Assembly (NCBI GenBank): GCA_032871835.1
Contig: CM065297.1
Location: 44,331,098-44,395,097 of the forward strand
Reading direction: 5' to 3'
From: Dipteronia dyeriana
Taxonomy: Eukaryota; Streptophyta; Magnoliopsida; Sapindales; Sapindaceae
Length of the DNA stretch: 64,000 nucleotides
Positions 60,096-64,000 of this stretch are shown here, piece by piece; within the stretch, counting starts at the first letter, position 1; each line of letters starts with the position of its first letter. The notes below the pieces were generated by a model, which was not told the origin of the DNA, did no database searches, and saw nothing but the letters and a program-made list of their open reading frames with translations. The position numbers and the translations under genes are program-made.

Positions 60096-60790
60096 ATGAG
60101 CCCATCCTTAATTAAAATCCTAAAAGATAATACTTTAACTGATGATAATTATGTTACTTGGAAAAGGAAAGTTGGGCTGTTATTGCAAGCGGAACAACAT
60201 AAGTTCATTTTGTCAATTCAAAACTCACCAACTCTTACTAATAAATCTAATGAGGTGCAAAGAGATGAGTATCAACAATGGGTAATTTGAGATGAGATGG
60301 CTAAAAGTTACATTATGGCCACCATCTCTGACTTGTTGCAACAACAACATGAAGGAATGAAGTATGTTGCCGATATATTGATGTATTTGGAAGAGATGTT
60401 TGCTATGAAGTTTAGGATGACTAAGAGAGAGGAAATGACTACTTTCATGAATCTTTGGATGAAACCTGGAAAGGCTATGAAAGATCACATGTTAAAAGTC
60501 ATAGCACATCTTAACTTTGTTGAACACAATGGTGTTGAGATAAATGGTGAGACAAAAGTTTTCATGATCATCAACTCACTGTCAGATTTTGTTAATCAGT
60601 TCAAGTTGGACTATAACTTGAACAAGAAGGAGTGCACCTTGCAGGGCATGATGCAACATGATCAAAGCACCAAGAAAATCCTTATGATAGGCAAGGGTTA
60701 AGAGATTAATACGGTTAGTAAAATTGCTACTGTTAAGACCCGTAAGAAGGTCAAGAAACAACAAAAGAAAAAGCAACTTGGGCCTAACTA
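60096..60790 (+). pseudogene. gag: Copia A gag, nearly open
   Basis: MSPSLIKILKDNTLTDDNY then VTWKRKVGLLLQAEQHKFIL, followed in the same frame after one TGA (60288-60290) by KSYIMATISDLLQQQHEGMK, LEEMFAMKFRMTKREEM, GKAMKDHMLKVIAHLNFVE and NQFKLDYNLNKKECTLQGMM, ending at 60699-60701. This is the gag core of UBN2-type Copia proteins. The C-terminal lysine-rich stretch is present at 60730-60785, but the CCHC knuckle is deleted. Start ATG at 60096-60098. Confidence 0.88.
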
Positions 60791-61047
60791 GAAGGATTTC
60801 TGGGAAAGGAAGAGAATAAATGAGAATGAATTCAAATTTCTTTTAGGTAACGAAGCGTTGGTGTCTACTAGTGTAGTGGAAGATATTAGAATCAATTTAG
60901 ATTCCTGTAGACATTTAGATTTAATAGACGTTCGTTATGTACTATAATTCAATAAGTATTAAATTTCAATTTCTTGTTTAAATAAATTTGGATATTTGGT
61001 TACTTTTAATTTTATGATTAGTAATGTTGACGATGATTTTTAGATCG
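60791..61047 (+). pseudogene. pol: Copia A protease-region remnant
   Basis: From about 60795 it matches B from about 35300 (the GFKEKKRLSMNE stretch) onwards. The roughly 170 bp in between, carrying the zinc knuckle and protease DSG, are gone. The match runs to about 61030 and is then replaced by the Gypsy-2 LTR. Confidence 0.75.
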
Positions 61048-61889
61048 TGTAGGATTGATCACCCGTCTAACAGGTTTTTGTTGATTGTTGAAGATGTTAT
61101 GAGAAAGATAGAAAAAGAAGAAAATCATGTACATATAAGTTTAAGTGGTAAAAGCCCAAGGTGGGGAAACATCCACGGTTACCAATGACGGCAAGAAAAA
61201 TCCACTATAATATAATGATTACACACTCAATCTCTCCTTTTTGGAGTATCTATTTCGTGTATATTTTCTATGTGTTCTCGTGTTTGTCTCGTAGTGTCAT
61301 TCTCGTCCCTCTATTTCGTTGTGTGTCTTTTTTACATTACGATTATGGGTTTACTTATATGTACATAGAACCCTAATACTTGTTACATAAATAAGGAAAG
61401 ATGATAGTGTTTAATTAGAACTGATTACTTGTTGAAGCCATCTTTGTCTTCTTTCCTGTTTTGGAGTTTATCCTTCTAGAAGCTTTGAGTTCTTTTTTGA
61501 ATAGAATTCTCTAACACTAGAGAGGAAATAAGGATATTTCCTTATTGGAGTGTGACTCTAGATTCCTTGTTTAAGTTGTAGTTTCCTTTAATATCTCCCA
61601 TGTGTTGTCTAACTAACCAATTTTCTGATCCCGACCAAACTGGTTTTATCCCGATCAAATGGTCCCGACCAAGTCATCTCTACCTTATCGGCTAGTTTCC
61701 CTAACCATGTTATTTGTGCCGGATCGGTTCGCTTCCCCGACCATCTTGGGTAATCTCGACTTGGCTTTTTGATCATCTATTAATTATCTTGGGTTGATAT
61801 TTCCTGACTCTTGTGATGTGGCGTATCTAATCACCGTGTTTTCAGGTGATCATGCTGACCTGTCATGCTATGGAAAAATCCCTATAACA
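61048..61889 (-). repeat. 3' LTR of Gypsy-2
   Basis: 842 bp from TGTAGGATTG at 61048 to CCTATAACA at 61889, minus strand, next to a purine tract. It contains at least four loose copies of TCCCGACCAA between 61625 and 61745. GATCG precedes it (61043-61047, possible TSD). The ORF at 61161 is chance. Confidence 0.78.
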
Positions 61890-61903
61890 ATATCCCCCTA
61901 AAA
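61890..61903 (-). other. Polypurine tract of Gypsy-2
   Basis: The minus strand reads TTTTAGGGGGATAT just before LTR start TGTTATAGGG. Confidence 0.75.
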
Positions 61904-62870
61904 TCCGCGAGATGAGCTCTTGATGGCTCAACGAAGGGGATTTGAACAGTTTTGATTTTTTGACACTTATGATATTATCTCTTTAACCCGATCATGTATC
62001 TTATTAAACTGACCAGTTTTGAATGCCTTTTTGCTCCCCTGTAGCTGGACTAGTTTGTGTCCTAGCTCTACTCAGGATAATTCCTGAACATTTTTTTTGG
62101 ACTAGCTGGTGTCCTGGCTCTTTGCTCAGGATAATACTGGACTGTCTTGATTTGGTCAATTTCGGTTGGGTCGACGTTCTAGCCTTTCGCTCAAGATAAT
62201 TCCTGACCATCTTGAGTCTTCTGCCAAGAGGTGTTTTGGGAACCGTGCCCCATTTTTCCCTACTTTTCCTCATGAAAACAAGTCAGCAATGGCGTCTCTC
62301 AGTTTTATCTGCTTACAAAAGTTTAGCCAAATCGTTAGTGCAATACTAACACAACCAAACACATCTCACTAGGTTTTCCCTGATGGCGTACCCGAGTGTC
62401 TTTTCCCTATAAAACCGGTAGCTCGGGGTGGTCGAATTGCTGACAGTGCTTTTGTATGTACCCAGTCAGTTCGGTAGGCACATCAGGTCTCTAACACCCG
62501 ACTTAGCCTCTCGGGCACCTTCAACCACCATGGCAAGTGTTGGTGCTTCGAGTTTATCTTTGACAACAAAGATGATTACTAAAAAATTAAACACCATTCT
62601 TGGCTTCTTTATCAATTAATTTGAAAATTAACAACATCAAAATAATGAATAATTAGAAAAGCTAAAATTAAAAGCAAACTAAAAATATCTTAAACAAAAA
62701 TTGAAAACAACTAAGCTATCTCCCTGAAGAGTAGACTTTTTTTTGAACCAGTCGGTGTCCCGGCTCTTTGCTTAGGATAATTTTGGACTTTCTTGTTTCG
62801 ATCGGTGTCCTGGCTTTTTGTTCAAGATAATTCCCAATCAATTTTTTTTTCAAAGACTCAGTTCCGTCAT
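61904..62870 (-). mobile_element. Gypsy-2 internal region without pol
   Basis: Between gag and the polypurine tract there is under 1 kb, with no protease, RT or integrase motif. Degenerate repeats of CTGGTGTCCTGGCTCTTTG followed by CTCAGGATAAT occur at 62040-62215 (three) and 62740-62835 (two). Between them lies a GC-richer plus-strand stretch (62350-62560) with a TATA box. The 89-codon ORF at 62004-62273 reflects the repeats. Confidence 0.65.
62406..62412 (+). promoter_or_regulatory. TATA-like box in Gypsy-2 internal island
   Basis: CCCTATAAAACCGG in GC-richer sequence, about 120 bp upstream of an ATG at 62530 (MASVGASSLSLTTKM, 29 codons). It is antisense to the element. It could be a captured host promoter and first exon, or coincidence. 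Confidence 0.35.
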
Positions 62871-64000
62871 CTATGAGCTTGTGTAGGGTCTTGAAAAGAT
62901 AATGTTGACTGTTCCTTTGCCACTGTCTCGGCTTGGGCTTCGCTTCTTTTCATGATTTCCCATTGGTTGATCGTTTGTCCTTCTAAGAATTAAATCTTTT
63001 AGGTGAGCCTCCTTGAGGAGTGTCTCAATTTGGTCTCTTAATTGGTAGCACTTTGATGTGTCGTGACCATTTTCTTTGTGGAACCTGTAGTATTTTGTTA
63101 TGTCTCTACGGGCATAGATTGACTGCCTAGGAGTATATTTGACTTGCTTTTGATCTTCTACGATCGCCAGGATTTCCTCTTGTTTCTTGTTGAGGGGAGT
63201 ATAGTTGGTGTACTGACCATGAAACTTTTTGTCATCCTGATTGTTTCTACGATTGTCGACTTGACGACCATCTTGGTTCCCGTTACCCTCCTGGTGTTCA
63301 CCCTTTTGGTTCTTTATATGGCCATAACTTGTTTTGGCGTTCTCCATGGGGCAACCCACGTGTACATATCCATCATGTCGGCGTATATTTCTGGGCACTT
63401 CCACCTCAAATCATAGGAAATCTGACCCTTCTGTAGATTGTTGGTAAAAACGGCCACAATAGCCTCATCATTAGGGTTGTGGATCCCTGACACTTCTTGA
63501 GAGAACCTTTTCAGGTAATCTTTTAGTGACTCGTTCTTTCCCTACTTGAGGGTGGCGAGGTGAACTATTGACTTCCTCCTTTGTATGTTCCCCAAGAATT
63601 GTCATGAAAAAGCTTGTGTCAACTCTCGAAAATTCTTGATTGTTCCCTGAGGGAGCCTTACCTTAAGTACCCGAGCATTTACGGGAACGTCAAGCACAAC
63701 AATGGGTCATTGTAAGCGTTTTGCGCCATCGCAATTCAAAAATGTCTCACGTGCTCTTTTGGATCCATGTTTGCTTTAAATTGCTCAATCTGAGGCATTT
63801 TGAATCTTTCCGGGAACTGGGTTTGGAGAATGTTATTCACAAATGGGCTTCCAGAATCATCGTCTAGTAAATCTTTAAGTCTCTAGCGACGTTCTAATGC
63901 TTCCACCTTCTAGGTTAATTTTTGTATTAGGTTATCTAGCTTATCTTCTGGTTCGTTATCCATTCCTGATCGCTGATGGTCGGTATGGCCATGTTAGAAT
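62871..64000 (-). pseudogene. gag: Gypsy-2 gag, cut by window end
   Basis: The open frame 62871-63404 (177 codons) includes LNKKQEEILAIVEDQ, YTPRQSIYARRDITKYYRFH and KENGHDTSKCYQLRDQIETL, the spacer-plus-knuckle region of Tat-like Ty3/Gypsy gag (CxFHxxxGHxTxxC; the first Cys is Tyr here). Further upstream, broken frames give FPERFKMPQIEQFKANMDP then KEHVRHF, NESLKDYLKRFSQEV and NDEAIVAVFTNNLQKG, the gag core. The start and 5' LTR are outside the window. Confidence 0.85.

Larger units (their letters stand above)
56318..61047 (+). mobile_element. Copia element A (family B), cut by Gypsy-2
   Basis: It starts TGTTGGGGTTATGC at 56318 inside LTR F, after AGAAT (possible TSD). A complete 5' LTR, primer site, leader, near-open gag and a piece of the protease region follow. 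At 61047 it is broken by the LTR of Gypsy-2; the rest must lie beyond 64000. A deletion near 60790 removed the zinc knuckle and protease active site. Gag with one stop suggests it is the youngest B-family copy here. Confidence 0.88.

Overview
This window looks like intergenic DNA from a large, repeat-rich dicot-like plant nuclear genome. It is AT-rich, and every coding trace I can recognise is a retroelement gag, protease, integrase, reverse transcriptase (RT) or RNase H relic. The primer sites match initiator tRNA-Met, and insertions nest inside one another. I found no host gene, tRNA, rRNA or CRISPR array. The genus cannot be named from the sequence.

Five LTR-element families account for nearly all of it. 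(1) Copia family 'B', LTR about 2.3 kb: element B 30741-42083, element A 56318-61047, lone LTRs at 18446-20638 and 21549-23851, and F (44618 to 56317, interrupted). (2) Copia family 'D/C', LTR about 1.5 kb: D 6716-21138 (minus), with plus-strand relic C inside it. (3) Family 'E', LTR 2.3-2.7 kb: E 45215-55410, E' from 24446 to beyond 44617, and lone LTRs at 4105-6449 and 27186-29921. E carries gag and a second ORF but no pol. (4) Family 'H', LTR about 1.9 kb: 1-4104 (rearranged) and a solo LTR at 39094-41017. (5) Two Ty3/Gypsy elements: Gypsy-1 RT and RNase H, split over 6450-24445, and Gypsy-2 (61048-64000), with an LTR and gag but no pol in view.

The layout is a nest. Gypsy-1 is hit by D (TSD CTTCT), a solo LTR (GGATC) and E' (AACAC on the visible side). 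E' is hit by a lone LTR (TCATT/TCAGT), B (GCTTG) and F. B is hit by a solo H LTR (ACTTC). F is hit by E (AATCC) and A, and A is cut by Gypsy-2. The deepest visible stack is Gypsy-1, E', F, A, Gypsy-2. Gypsy-1 translation runs in frame across the D and solo-LTR target sites, which confirms those boundaries.

No element here looks able to move on its own: each pol has stops or frameshifts, or is missing. The most interesting signals are non-coding or organisational: the pol-less E family with a conserved second ORF; a three-copy array of stem-loops at a 31-bp period in the leaders of A and B; paired palindromes with G-box cores upstream of the E-family LTR TATA box, whose arms change together between copies; and several other hairpin clusters with compensating arm changes.
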